Assembly: GCF_002332255.1 (NCBI RefSeq)
Contig: NZ_NRGW01000001.1
Location: 310,001-374,000, forward strand
Source of the DNA: Halomonas sp. JB37
Lineage (GTDB): Bacteria; Pseudomonadota; Gammaproteobacteria; Pseudomonadales; Halomonadaceae
Direction: 5' to 3'
Length of the DNA: 64,000 bases
Below the pieces are notes generated by a model. It did no database searches and was not told the origin of the DNA. It was given only the letters and a program-made list of their open reading frames with translations. The position numbers and the translations under genes were made by a program. Numbering within the stretch: the first letter of the stretch is position 1; each line of letters opens with the position of its first letter. Below, in pieces: positions 26,418-39,044 of this stretch.

Positions 26418-27161
26418 ATGGGCCATGAAAAAAGCTGTATTATCAGTCACTTTAGCCACTATTGCTCGCTAACCGATGAGGAGAAACAGCTGCTCATCAA
26501 CCTCGAGGAAAGCCCTACTGAGATTAAGTCAGGCACGCTACTTTGGGAGGTGGGCGATACCGCCAATGAGTTCTGCACGTTGAAAAGCGGCTGGGCCTAT
26601 TCTTATCGTCACCTTGAAAACGGCGATCGACAAATTCTTGAAGTATTTTTGCCTGGCGATATTATTGGGCTAAGCGAGTTTGCATTCTCGCAACGGCTTG
26701 AGAGTGTGCGCATGATTGAGGATGGCGTTATTTGCCATTTCCCGCATAAGCGCATGCTGGAAATATTTCGTCAGTCGCTGCCACTCACATCCGTTATGTT
26801 TGCCATTAGTAGCCGCCAGCAGGCACTGCTAACCGAACGGTTGATCACCCTCGCTAGACGCAGCGCTCGTCAGAAAATGGCCCATTTTCTTTACGAGATG
26901 TTTCTGCGGCTGCGCCAAACTAACCCGGATATTAGCAACCAGTTTCGCCTACCGCTTTCACAAGAGCAGTTGGCCGATGTGCTTGGCCTCAGCCCGGTAC
27001 ACGTTAGCCGCACCTTCACCGCGCTCAGTGATGATGGGCTGGTCTTTCGCGATCGCCATCATTTAACGATTCCGGACTTACAAGCACTCAGCGACGAAGG
27101 TGAGTTTGACAACTGCTATCTCAACGACAACGTCCGGCCCCTATTAGGGGACGCTGTATAA
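26418..27161 (+). CDS. Crp/Fnr-family transcriptional regulator
   Basis: 247 residues. An N-terminal cyclic-nucleotide-binding-like beta roll (LLWEVGDTANEFCTLKSG, FLPGDIIGLSEF) is followed by a dimer helix and a C-terminal helix-turn-helix, LPLSQEQLADVLGLSPVHVSRTFTAL (key part QEQLADVLGLSPVHVSRT, ~residues 185-202). The four cysteines of an FNR iron-sulfur cluster are absent: only Cys7, Cys16, Cys52 and a late Cys are seen and the spacing differs. The cAMP-binding arginine-serine motif of CRP is also not evident. The effector is therefore unknown. The stop shares a base with the next start (TAATG), so it is coupled to the exported protein gene. Confidence 0.88.
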   Translation: MGHEKSCIISHFSHYCSLTDEEKQLLINLEESPTEIKSGTLLWEVGDTANEFCTLKSGWAYSYRHLENGDRQILEVFLPGDIIGLSEFAFSQRLESVRMIEDGVICHFPHKRMLEIFRQSLPLTSVMFAISSRQQALLTERLITLARRSARQKMAHFLYEMFLRLRQTNPDISNQFRLPLSQEQLADVLGLSPVHVSRTFTALSDDGLVFRDRHHLTIPDLQALSDEGEFDNCYLNDNVRPLLGDAV

Positions 27162-27739
27162 TGTCTGCGATTCACCCTCTGCGCTCTTGCTCGATAACGC
27201 TTGCTACTATGACGGCCATCACATGGATGGCCGCTACGCCCTTGGCAAACGCGGTGACGTTTCATACCGATGACATGCAAAGCCATGAAGATTGGCAGTC
27301 AATGACACTCTCGCTGGATGGTGAACAGCACTATCGTGCGGTTGAAGCCTCTAGCTACTCGGACGCGATGCTGAGCCTAAACGCGACGGCTGGCATATGC
27401 GATCTACCGTGGCTAGAAATGCGCGTCACGCTTGATCAGCAGCAGGATGAGAGCCGCACGGTGAACTTAGTACCCTCTCGGCTACGCATCGATGAGCAGC
27501 CGGTGATAGATACCATGGCCGAGTTTATTACCGAACGCGGCGACGATGGATTTTACGCACATTTTTACTTAAGCGACTTAACGACGTTAATGGCCGATAT
27601 GCGTCAGGGTGAGCAGCTGTTTCTTGGCTTTGATCAAGAAGACCGAGAGCCTTGGTACATGACCTTTAGCTTGAAAGGAGCCGACACGGCCATTAATCAT
27701 ATGCTTGGCCAGTGTGAAGGTGCGGGTGATTCTAAATAA
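27161..27739 (+). CDS. Exported protein of unknown function, coupled to the Crp/Fnr gene
   Basis: 192 residues. An N-terminal signal peptide (about residues 1-31, ending ATPLANA) predicts export to the periplasm. Two cysteines remain in the mature part (GICDLPW and GQCEGAG), which could form a disulfide. No family is recognised; the sequence is acidic, and begins after the signal with VTFHTDDMQSHEDWQSM. It starts on the last base of the Crp/Fnr stop codon, so the two are translated together, and the regulator may control or sense the same condition (inference). Confidence 0.7.
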   Translation: MSAIHPLRSCSITLATMTAITWMAATPLANAVTFHTDDMQSHEDWQSMTLSLDGEQHYRAVEASSYSDAMLSLNATAGICDLPWLEMRVTLDQQQDESRTVNLVPSRLRIDEQPVIDTMAEFITERGDDGFYAHFYLSDLTTLMADMRQGEQLFLGFDQEDREPWYMTFSLKGADTAINHMLGQCEGAGDSK

Positions 27740-27885
27740 TCGCGGCAGAGCGTTGTACTCAATTAACGCCCCTGACTGATCACGCCATTCTCTCGACAAA
27801 CTCTGCACATGACGTTTCAATGGAAGCCTTGATCTAGCGGACATTCAAAGGCCTCTCATGTTTAGCTTGCTGCCTCATCACTATA

Positions 27886-28161
27886 CGGCGCTGCTACCGT
27901 GCCAGCAAAGCAGCACACAATATGCTGTTCAAAACCGCCGCCATAGAACTTAAGCGGCTTAACAAACAGACGGTCGTACTTTGCCTGCATCCAGGCACCA
28001 CCGATACCGCCCTCTCTAAACCCTTTCAGGCAAGAGTGCCTAGCGAAAAGCTTTTTAGTCCCGCATTTGTAGCCGAACAGCTGCTCGCGGTGATTTCACA
28101 GAGGACTCCCGATGACAGCGGAAGTTTTTGGGATTGGAATGGTAAGCCTATTGAATGGTAA
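27886..28161 (+). pseudogene. Remnant of a short-chain dehydrogenase (C-factor/CsgA-like)
   Basis: The frame 27886-28161 encodes YRASKAAHNMLFKTAAIE (key part), then LHPGTTDTALSKPFQ and DDSGSFWDWNGKPIEW. This is the C-terminal third of SDR proteins of the C-factor type, including the catalytic YxxxK replaced in frame by YRASK. The N-terminal Rossmann half (TGxxxGIG) is missing; upstream sequence in this frame quickly loses similarity. An ATG at 27922 could still start a 79-residue peptide, but this would lack the cofactor site. It lies directly before the rRNA operon terminator, convergent to it. Confidence 0.7.
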
Positions 28162-28163
28162 TG

Positions 28164-28204
28164 CAAAAAAAAATCCCCCGGGGCATGTGCCCTGGGGGAT
28201 TTTT
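28164..28204. terminator. rRNA operon terminator (bidirectional)
   Basis: AATCCCCC-G-GGGC, loop ATGT, GCCC-T-GGGGGATT: a 12-bp stem with one mismatch, flanked by an A-run on one side and a T-run on the other. It ends the minus-strand rRNA operon 10 nt after 5S, and can serve the plus-strand remnant gene. Confidence 0.85.
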
Positions 28205-28214
28205 CGTATAAGTG

Positions 28215-28330
28215 CCTGACGATGACCTACTCTCGCATGGGGAGACCCCACACTACCATCGGCGCTAAGCGGTTTCACTTCTGAGTTCGGCAAGGGATCA
28301 GGTGGTTCACGCGTGCTATGGTCGTCAGGC
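28215..28330 (-). rRNA. rrf: 5S ribosomal RNA
   Basis: About 116 nt. On the minus strand it begins GCCTGACGACCATAGC and ends with a complementary GTCAGGC stem. Internal segments GAACCACCTGATCCC and CCGAACTCAGAAGTGAAAC are classic 5S. It is the last gene of the operon, 163 nt after 23S. Confidence 0.95.
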
Positions 28331-28493
28331 GTAACTGGTCGTATATCATGCTGATGTGATCGTTTCTTGCTGTCGTGCCGCCTGCTTGTTCACTCTTGAT
28401 GAGTGGGCTGGGCCACACGCTGCGTATCCGGCTTTTTTTTGATGCGTTAACATCATAACGTTATCACTGCGACCAGACCCCTTGGGTGTTATA

Positions 28494-31390
<2,897 letters not shown>

Positions 31391-31635
31391 CTATAACCCG
31401 AAGGAGTCTGGTGTCTCGCAATGATAACGTTCATTTGCCGGATACGTATAAAACGTATCACAATTTAAGAACCCACCTTGCGGTGCGTTCTTGTCAGCAT
31501 GATATACATTGTTAAAGAGCGACTGCTATAAGCAGTGATAAGACAACGCCGGAGGCGGCTGGCTTATCACTGCTCATCAACAGCATTTTGATCAGGTAAT
31601 TCATTGTGGACGCTTACTAACTGTGACGCATCGTT
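31391..31635 (-). other. 16S-23S internal transcribed spacer without tRNA genes
   Basis: 245 nt. No tRNA-Ile, tRNA-Ala or tRNA-Glu was found on either strand. It contains a boxA antitermination element (CGCTCTTTAACAAT on the minus strand, 31507-31521) next to a small hairpin (CTGCTATAAGCAG). At 31587-31603 a 17-nt segment is the perfect complement of 33351-33367 in the 16S leader, forming the 16S processing stem. Confidence 0.8.
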
Positions 31636-33169
<1,534 letters not shown>

Positions 33170-33350
33170 CAATCATTGTGATCCTTACTCGTGTCTTCCG
33201 AGGAAAACACAAAAGCGAATCAAACTTGGCTCAAGGTTCAAACGAATTCATTCAAAACGGATCAAAAAGGCAATGCCTTTAAAACCTTATTGCTTGAGTC
33301 GCTTGCCTTGATATTGGGTGATTTGTCACCAACATCAGCAAGCGCCCACA

Positions 33351-33380
33351 TGAATTACCTGATCAAATTGTTAAAGAGCG
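33351..33380 (-). promoter_or_regulatory. rRNA leader: boxA and 16S processing stem
   Basis: CGCTCTTTAACAATTTGATC at 33361-33380 (minus strand) is a boxA antiterminator as in E. coli rrn leaders. The overlapping 33351-33367 pairs with 31587-31603 in the spacer to form the 16S RNase III stem. Confidence 0.85.
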
Positions 33381-33450
33381 TTTCGCTGTGGCTATCGTGT
33401 TGTGATAGCGGGCCAACCGTTGAACTGTTTGGCCTCAGCGAGGAAGGCGT

Positions 33451-33478
33451 ATTCTACGCACTTCCGAGTGTTTGTCAA
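33451..33478 (-). promoter_or_regulatory. rRNA operon promoter P2
   Basis: On the minus strand: a perfect TTGACA (33473-33478), a 16-bp spacer and TAGAAT (33451-33456), followed by a GC-rich discriminator (ACGCC). It lies about 280 bp before mature 16S. Confidence 0.7.
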
Positions 33479-33607
33479 TCGGCAATTTCTGGGGCCGATT
33501 CGGGAAACATTTTTCGATGACCTGAAAACGCTAACCTGCTGACAAACCGAAGGTTTTCACCTTCATCCACCGCTGGTAACGCTAGGCGTCCCCGGCAGCG
33601 GATGCGT

Positions 33608-33670
33608 ACTTTACGGACTCGCTAACGCCTTGGCAAGGGCTATTGAAAAATAACTGTAAAAAGAATGATT
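33608..33670 (-). promoter_or_regulatory. rRNA operon promoter P1 with UP element
   Basis: On the minus strand: TTGCCA (33631-33636), a 17-bp spacer and TAAAGT (33608-33613). The upstream 33637-33670 is rich in A and T tracts, as expected for an UP element bound by the RNA polymerase alpha subunit. Confidence 0.6.
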
Positions 33671-33770
33671 GGGCCGTTATTTGTTAACTGACATTCGTAG
33701 GTAAAACCCCTTCGGCACACCCCTCATTGGCGGTTACACTAGCCTATCTACCACCCTGCCGAGGTCCCTT

Positions 33771-34796
33771 ATGAGCCACCATCTGCTAACTGTCGATTCA
33801 TTAAATCGCGAAAGCGTTGATCACCTATTACGCGTCGCCGCGCGCATGGAGCCGATTGCCCAGCGCCGCCAGGTGACACGCGTATTAGAAGGGGCGGTAC
33901 TCGGGAATCTGTTTTTTGAAGCCAGCACCCGCACACGGGTAAGCTTCCATACCGCTTTTTGTCGCTTGGGCGGCAGCGTATGTGACACGACCGGCTTTAC
34001 CTTCTCATCGATGGCAAAGGGGGAGTCGCTTTACGACACCAGCCGCGTAATGAGCGGCTACTGCGATGCTATCGTGATGCGCCATCCTGATCAGGGCTCC
34101 GTCGCAGAGTTTGCGGCCGCGACCAATGTACCAGTCATCAACGGCGGAGACGGCCCTGGCGAACATCCCAGCCAAGCGCTGCTGGATCTTTATACGATTG
34201 ATAAGGAGTTTCAGCGTCTGGGGAAATCGCTTAGCGGTGCGCATATTCTGCTGACAGGCGATTTAAAGTACGGCCGCACGGTGCATTCACTGATTAAGCT
34301 GCTGTCACTTTATGATCCGCTGCGTATTACTCTGGTGTCACCGCCAGGCCTGGAGATGCCTTCACGACTCATTGATCTAGTTGCATCGCGCGGTCACCGC
34401 ATTGAGCAGCGTGAGTCATTGGCCAATGACTTTGCAGACCTGGACGTGGTTTACACCACGCGCATTCAGAAAGAACGCTTTACCGACGAAATGAACGAGA
34501 GCTTCCAAGGGCTCTCCGATGATTTTATGGTCAATCGCGATTTTCTCGATCAGCGTTGCGGCCAGAGCACCATCGTGATGCATCCGCTGCCCCGCGATAG
34601 CCGCCCTGGCGCCAATGATTTGAATGTAAATCTTAACGGCGACCCGCGGCTGGCGATCTTTCGCCAAACAGATAACGGCATTCCCATGCGTATGGCAATT
34701 TTCGCAACGCTGCTAAAGGTTGACGAACTGATCGAAAAAGATCTGCGCCCCGTGCGCTGGTATGTTCCAGCCCAAGTAGGCACGCTGGATCGCTAG
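33771..34796 (+). CDS. pyrB: Aspartate carbamoyltransferase catalytic subunit
   Basis: 341 residues, somewhat longer than the 311 of E. coli PyrB. It makes N-carbamoyl-aspartate, the first committed step of pyrimidine synthesis. The carbamoyl-phosphate loop FFEASTRTRVSFHTAF is at about residue 48, then SSMAKGESLYDTSRVMS (the Lys-loop), GPGEHPSQALLD and MHPLPRDSR. The Lys-loop and HPLPR motif separate it from ornithine carbamoyltransferase. No pyrI or pyrC-like gene follows, so regulation by a PyrI subunit is not shown here. GAGG lies 5-6 nt before the ATG. Its stop abuts the convergent ruvX stop with no gap. Confidence 0.93.
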   Translation: MSHHLLTVDSLNRESVDHLLRVAARMEPIAQRRQVTRVLEGAVLGNLFFEASTRTRVSFHTAFCRLGGSVCDTTGFTFSSMAKGESLYDTSRVMSGYCDAIVMRHPDQGSVAEFAAATNVPVINGGDGPGEHPSQALLDLYTIDKEFQRLGKSLSGAHILLTGDLKYGRTVHSLIKLLSLYDPLRITLVSPPGLEMPSRLIDLVASRGHRIEQRESLANDFADLDVVYTTRIQKERFTDEMNESFQGLSDDFMVNRDFLDQRCGQSTIVMHPLPRDSRPGANDLNVNLNGDPRLAIFRQTDNGIPMRMAIFATLLKVDELIEKDLRPVRWYVPAQVGTLDR

Positions 34797-35252
34797 TTAC
34801 AAGGAAAGACGCCCGCCAGGCAAGCCTTCCTGGTGGGCAAACCAACCTTCAAGAATAAGAATAGCGGCAATACCATCGACACTGTCTTGACGATAGTTGC
34901 CTTTATGGCCTGCCTCGCGAGCGATCGTTTTCGCCTCCCGCGTAGTGCCGCGCTCATCGACCATTGCACACGGTTTACCGAAGCGGCCGTGTAAACGATT
35001 ACCAAACTTGCGAGCGCGAATACTCATCTCCGACTCGGTACCGTCCATATTAAGCGGCAGACCTACCACTAACAGGTCCGGCTGCCACTCATTGAGCAGC
35101 CGCGCAACGATGTCCCAGTCTGGAATGCCCGCGCGCGCCGTGAGAGGTGTCAACTCACGGGCGCTACGCAATAGCTCATTGCCCACGGCAACGCCAATGC
35201 GCCGGGTTCCATAGTCAAAGGCAAGCACTAAGCGTTGGCCCTCATCGGCCAT
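34797..35252 (-). CDS. ruvX: Holliday junction resolvase-like / pre-16S rRNA nuclease RuvX (YqgF)
   Basis: 151 residues, an RNase H-like fold. LVLAFDYGTRRIGVAVGN (~residue 8) carries the first catalytic aspartate, LLVVGLPLNMDGTES the middle strand, and VDERGTTREA the conserved DERxTT motif. In E. coli YqgF finishes the 5' end of 16S rRNA. The start shares a base with the stop of algH (TAATG), the usual algH-ruvX pair. It ends directly against the pyrB stop; in Pseudomonas these genes are also adjacent (algH-ruvX-pyrRB). Confidence 0.93.
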   Translation of the reverse strand: MADEGQRLVLAFDYGTRRIGVAVGNELLRSARELTPLTARAGIPDWDIVARLLNEWQPDLLVVGLPLNMDGTESEMSIRARKFGNRLHGRFGKPCAMVDERGTTREAKTIAREAGHKGNYRQDSVDGIAAILILEGWFAHQEGLPGGRLSL

Positions 35253-35809
35253 TACGCGTGCCCCGCATCTCGAGTCATCAGATTAAGGTCTACGCCTAAT
35301 AAGCCAGCTGCGGTCGTCAATCGCTCGACCGGGGGCGTGTTAAACAGCACGTGGTGCTGGCCTTCTACGGTCAACCAGGAATTTTCTTTTAGCTCATCCT
35401 CAAGCTGCCCAACGTCCCAGCCCGCACAGCCTAGGCAGACTAAAAACTGCTCAGGACCATCGCCATCGGCGAAAGCCTGCAAAATATCCAGCGACGTGGT
35501 GAGAGCAATGCCATCTTCCACCTGAACACTAGAGTCCCACTGCTGGCTATCGCCAACGTGCAGAATAAAGCCACGGTCTTTGTGCATGGGCCCACCGTAA
35601 TAGACCGGCGCATTACGATGCGGACTTGCGTCACCACCCAGCTCTAATTGATCAAATAAAGCTTCCAGCGTGATCTCCAGCGGGCGGTTAGTAATCACCC
35701 CCATACAGCCGTTGTCATCGTGATCGCAAAGATAGATAAGGCTACCGGCAAAATTAGGATCTTCTAGATGTGGCATGGCCATGAGAAAATGATGTTTCAA
35801 ACTTTGCAT
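35252..35809 (-). CDS. algH: UPF0301 protein AlgH (YqgE)
   Basis: 185 residues. HHFLMAMPHLEDPNFAGSLIYL at the N-terminus (the core AMPHLEDPNF is the family mark), CMGVITNRP, YYGGPMHKDRGFILH and FLVCLGCAGWDVGQLEDEL are diagnostic of UPF0301. The protein was first linked to alginate regulation in Pseudomonas, but its biochemical role is not established. It overlaps ruvX by one base (TAATG). About 70 bp separate it from gshB upstream. Confidence 0.93.
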   Translation of the reverse strand: MQSLKHHFLMAMPHLEDPNFAGSLIYLCDHDDNGCMGVITNRPLEITLEALFDQLELGGDASPHRNAPVYYGGPMHKDRGFILHVGDSQQWDSSVQVEDGIALTTSLDILQAFADGDGPEQFLVCLGCAGWDVGQLEDELKENSWLTVEGQHHVLFNTPPVERLTTAAGLLGVDLNLMTRDAGHA

Positions 35810-35880
35810 GCGTCTCCCACCGCCTGCCGGGGCTCCAGCAGGCGTAGCGTAATAAATGAGTTAGAGGGTGCAGCACTGAT

Positions 35881-36837
35881 TTAGGCTAAGCGACGCTCGA
35901 TGGCATCCAGCAGCAAACCGACAATATTCGTACCGCGTTGATCGTCAATCTCACGCACGCAGGTGGGGCTAGTGACGTTGATTTCGGTAATATAATCACC
36001 AATCACATCTAGTCCAACGAACATTAATCCCTTCTCCCGGATCATCGGCTGTACCTGCTGAATCAGCCAGTGGTCGCGCTCGGTTAGCTCACGGCTAACG
36101 CCACGCCCGCCGGCAGCCAAATTGCCGCGGGTTTCGCCCGCCGAGGGGATGCGCGCCAATCCATAGGGCACCGGCTCGCCATCAACGAGCAAAATGCGCG
36201 TATCACCGTCTTTAATTTCGGGCAGATAGCGCTGCGCCATAATTTGGCGCTGACCCCGCAAGGAAAGCTGTTCAATCACGGCGCCAATATTGCGACCTTC
36301 TGGGCCAATATGAAAAATGCCCGTGCCACCCATGCCGTCAAGCGGCTTGAAAATCACATCGCCATGCTCAGCGTGAAAGGCGCGCAGCACATCATCGCGG
36401 CTGGCTACAATGGTGGGTGCGCAGCACTGAGGGAACTGCTGAGCAAACAGTTTTTCGTTGCACTGCAAGAGCGCCGCGGTGGGATTCACTACCAGCACGC
36501 CGTCACGCTCAGCAAAACCCAGCAGGTGTACCGCATTGGTAAAATCGGCATCCACCGGCGGATCTTTACGCATCAGCACCACATCCAGCTCGACTAAGGG
36601 AAGAGCAGAAGGCTCACCTAAGTCGTACCAGTGGTCGGGATTACGGTGCACGGTCAAAGGGCGCATCCGCGCGTAGGCTTGCCCTGCGTTTAAGAAAAGG
36701 TCTTCCTGCTCCATATAGTGCAGGATATAGCCACGCTCTTGGGCGGCCCACAGCATGGCAATGGTCGTATCTTTCTTATAAGCGATGTCGCTGATGGGAT
36801 CCATCACAACGCCGAGATGCAAATTTGAGTGGCTCAT
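35881..36837 (-). CDS. gshB: Glutathione synthetase
   Basis: 318 residues from the preferred start (E. coli 316). It joins gamma-glutamylcysteine and glycine using ATP to make glutathione. Motifs: LGVVMDPISDIAYKKDTT at the start, LMRKDPPVD (~residue 88), VIFKPLDGMGGTGIF (ATP-grasp), DTRILLVDGEPVPYGLARIP, ETRGNLAAGGRG and EINVTSPTC (magnesium site). I chose the ATG at 36837 (MSHSNLHLG); an in-frame ATG at 36861 adds eight residues that do not match the family. The gshB-algH-ruvX order is common in gammaproteobacteria. Confidence 0.94.
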   Translation of the reverse strand: MSHSNLHLGVVMDPISDIAYKKDTTIAMLWAAQERGYILHYMEQEDLFLNAGQAYARMRPLTVHRNPDHWYDLGEPSALPLVELDVVLMRKDPPVDADFTNAVHLLGFAERDGVLVVNPTAALLQCNEKLFAQQFPQCCAPTIVASRDDVLRAFHAEHGDVIFKPLDGMGGTGIFHIGPEGRNIGAVIEQLSLRGQRQIMAQRYLPEIKDGDTRILLVDGEPVPYGLARIPSAGETRGNLAAGGRGVSRELTERDHWLIQQVQPMIREKGLMFVGLDVIGDYITEINVTSPTCVREIDDQRGTNIVGLLLDAIERRLA

Positions 36838-36910
36838 CGGGCATTTTCCAAACATAAACAATTGACGCTCAGTATGCCGTACTGCCCGTCCGGCTCCAAC
36901 TGTCCCAGCT

Positions 36911-36938
36911 AACTACTCGCTAAGAACTACTCGCTAAG
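36911..36938. repeat. 14-bp tandem duplication over a stop codon
   Basis: AACTACTCGCTAAG occurs twice in direct tandem (36911-36924 and 36925-36938). The second copy contains the stop codon of the S1-type gene (36927-36929) and its last codons. Confidence 0.9.
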
Positions 36939-37619
36939 AGCACCGGGCACTAAGCGAATAGCATCAGGTTCTAAGGTAATCAGTTGCTGCTTATAAAGAC
37001 GTCCAATCGCTTGTTTAAAAGCGCTTTTGCTGACGCCTAGTCGGGCTTTAATTTCATGTGCCTCACTTTTATCACCCAAAGCCAAATAGCCGCCACTCTC
37101 ACGCAGTGCCTGAATAATTTTATCGCCGACGATATCTAAGCGCGCGGCACCTGGCGGCAGCAGCGAGATATTCAAGCGGCCATCTTCTCGACGTTGCTTA
37201 ACATAGCCTTTAACGGCTTGGCCACGGCGCAATGGCTGGGTAACGTCATCTTGATAAATAAGTCCCCAGTAGCGGTGGTTCACAATGACTTTCATGCCCA
37301 GATCGGTGCGCTCGGCCACCACCACGGCCACTTCATCGCCTTTTTCTAGCGCCCAAGCGTCATCGGTCAAAAAACGATCAAGTTTCATGGTAGCCACTGG
37401 CCGACCCTGATCATCGCTGTACAGCATGACCAGAACACGCTTACCGGGATCAGGGCGAAAATGTTGCTCGCTAAACGGTAGCAACACATCTTTAGGCTGC
37501 CCCCACTGTAAAAAAGCACCGACGTTATTAACGGCCGTTACCGTTAGGTATGCCACCTCACCCAACTGGGCGGATGCATCGCTAGCGGATCGAGGAGAGG
37601 AGTGTGACTCGCGGACCAT
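36927..37619 (-). CDS. S1-domain RNA-binding protein (CvfB/YitL-like)
   Basis: 230 residues. The N-terminal half contains S1-like OB folds (AYLTVTAVNNVGAFLQWG at ~23, then GDEVAVVVAERTDLGMKVIV and GQAVKGYVKQRREDGRLNIS). The C-terminus is a winged helix (AHEIKARLGVSKSAFKQAIGRL core SKSAFKQAIGRLYK). This layout is that of CvfB/YitL RNA-binding proteins, usually about 280 residues, so this one is somewhat short. The family is implicated in virulence gene expression in Staphylococcus, but the target RNA here is unknown. The gene ends in a 14-bp tandem duplication. Confidence 0.82.
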   Translation of the reverse strand: MVRESHSSPRSASDASAQLGEVAYLTVTAVNNVGAFLQWGQPKDVLLPFSEQHFRPDPGKRVLVMLYSDDQGRPVATMKLDRFLTDDAWALEKGDEVAVVVAERTDLGMKVIVNHRYWGLIYQDDVTQPLRRGQAVKGYVKQRREDGRLNISLLPPGAARLDIVGDKIIQALRESGGYLALGDKSEAHEIKARLGVSKSAFKQAIGRLYKQQLITLEPDAIRLVPGALSE

Positions 37620-37743
37620 GGGGAACGTCCTTCAGAAAATAGACCAGGATGACGGTGTCTTAGGGAGTAAGCTAAAACGCAAATATTGGGGATCAATAAG
37701 CCATTATAGAGGATAACTAAAGGCTATAATCGAAAGTGAGTAC

Positions 37744-38499
37744 TTACAAATCTCCAAAATAGTGCTGGAGAAGAGAAAGCGCCACGACGGGGGCGGTTTC
37801 CGTGCGCAAAACGCGCGGACCAAGCGTTAAGGGCGTAAAGGAGGCGGCCTGTGCGGCGGCGATGTCGCTGTCACTCAAACCGCCTTCTGGGCCGATCAGC
37901 AGCGCCACCGCAGCGGGCCGACTGTGCTGATCAAAGGCATTGCCCGTAGCCAAGTGCAGCATCAAGCGCAGCGGCTCTTGGCGCTCTTCCAGCCATGACG
38001 ACAGCGCCATTGGCGCATGTACGCAAGGCACCACGGCGCGCCCACTCTGCTCACAGGCACTGGCAGCAATCGCCTGCCAGTGCGCCTGCTTTTTATCTTC
38101 ACGATCGCCTTTCAAACGCACATCACCACGCTCTGTGTAGAGCGGCGTGATGGCCGCAACGCCCAGCTCAACGGCCTTTTGGATGGCATAGTCCATGCGA
38201 TCCCCTTTAGAGATCGCTTGACCTAAATGCACCGTTAACGGCGACTCGCCGCTGCCCGCCCACACGGCCTCAACATGCGCCAGCGTCTGCTTACGACTCA
38301 CCGCCGCCAGCCGTACGCCAGCCTCCTGCCCATGGCCGTCAAACAGCACCAGAGGCGCGCCTTCGGCCATGCGCAATACCCGAGTGACATGGCGAGCAGG
38401 CCCTTCAGGCAATGCAACGTCGCTGCCTACTACAAAAGCAGCAGGCACATAGAGACGCGGCATTTTGCCATGCTGGGCGTACCAGTCAGAGGCGTGCAT
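37744..38499 (-). CDS. rsmE: 16S rRNA (uracil-1498-N3)-methyltransferase RsmE
   Basis: 251 residues, SPOUT (knotted) methyltransferase. Core similarity to E. coli RsmE begins at MPRLYVP (ATG 38463), with ARHVTRVLRM near residue 40. The C-terminal knot has ALLIGPEGGLSDSD and LGPRVLRTETAP, which bind S-adenosylmethionine. It methylates U1498 in the decoding region of 16S rRNA. ATG 38499 lies 3 nt after the secB stop, so coupled translation from there is possible and adds 12 residues; neither start has a strong ribosome site. Confidence 0.92.
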   Translation of the reverse strand: MHASDWYAQHGKMPRLYVPAAFVVGSDVALPEGPARHVTRVLRMAEGAPLVLFDGHGQEAGVRLAAVSRKQTLAHVEAVWAGSGESPLTVHLGQAISKGDRMDYAIQKAVELGVAAITPLYTERGDVRLKGDREDKKQAHWQAIAASACEQSGRAVVPCVHAPMALSSWLEERQEPLRLMLHLATGNAFDQHSRPAAVALLIGPEGGLSDSDIAAAQAASFTPLTLGPRVLRTETAPVVALSLLQHYFGDL

Positions 38500-38502
38500 C
38501 GC

Positions 38503-39003
38503 TTAGTGCGTATTCTCAGCGGCTTGCTTAGCTTCGCGCTGTTTGCGCTGGGCGTACATTGCTTCGAAGTTAACCGGTGCCAGCATCAGCGGCGGGAAGC
38601 CGCCACGGTTGACCAGGTTATCGACGCACTCGCGGGCGTAAGGAAACAGCAGGTTCGGGCAAAAAGCACCCAGCGTTTGTTCAAGCTGCGCGCCTTCAAT
38701 CCCGGCAATGCGGAATAAACCCGCTTGCTCAACTTCCGCTAGGAAAGAGGTAGTGCCGGTTTCGTTGTCGTTGACCTGGGCTGTCACTTTGACGACTACT
38801 TCGTACTGATCATCGGCAATTTTAGTGCTAGTCGTATTAAGATCCAAATTGACCTTCGGCTTGAACGACTGTTTAAACACCGACGGAGAATTAGGCGCTT
38901 CAAACGAAATATCTTTTACATAAATGCGCTGCAGCGAAAACTTAAGCTGCGGTTTTTCATCAGCTGCGGCACCAGCCTGCGGGGTGTTGTTATCTTCCGC
39001 CAT
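38503..39003 (-). CDS. secB: Protein-export chaperone SecB
   Basis: 166 residues (E. coli 155). SecB keeps precursor proteins unfolded and hands them to SecA. LQRIYVKDISFEAPNSP (~residue 25), FLAEVEQAGLFRIAG, LGAFCPNLLFPYARE and NRGGFPPLMLAPVNF are diagnostic. It follows yibN after about 41 bp on the same strand, the E. coli order except that grxC is absent between them. rsmE follows immediately. Confidence 0.96.
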   Translation of the reverse strand: MAEDNNTPQAGAAADEKPQLKFSLQRIYVKDISFEAPNSPSVFKQSFKPKVNLDLNTTSTKIADDQYEVVVKVTAQVNDNETGTTSFLAEVEQAGLFRIAGIEGAQLEQTLGAFCPNLLFPYARECVDNLVNRGGFPPLMLAPVNFEAMYAQRKQREAKQAAENTH

Positions 39004-39044
39004 GAGAAAACTCCTGATTATTTATTAAATAAAGATAGCAATGC

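Noticed and set aside
26418..27161. Oxygen-sensing FNR with an iron-sulfur cluster
   Set aside because: Cysteine number and spacing do not match the FNR cluster motif, so only a Crp/Fnr family call is made.
31391..31635. tRNA genes expected in the 16S-23S spacer
   Set aside because: No TTCGAATCC-like T-loop or anticodon stem was found on either strand.
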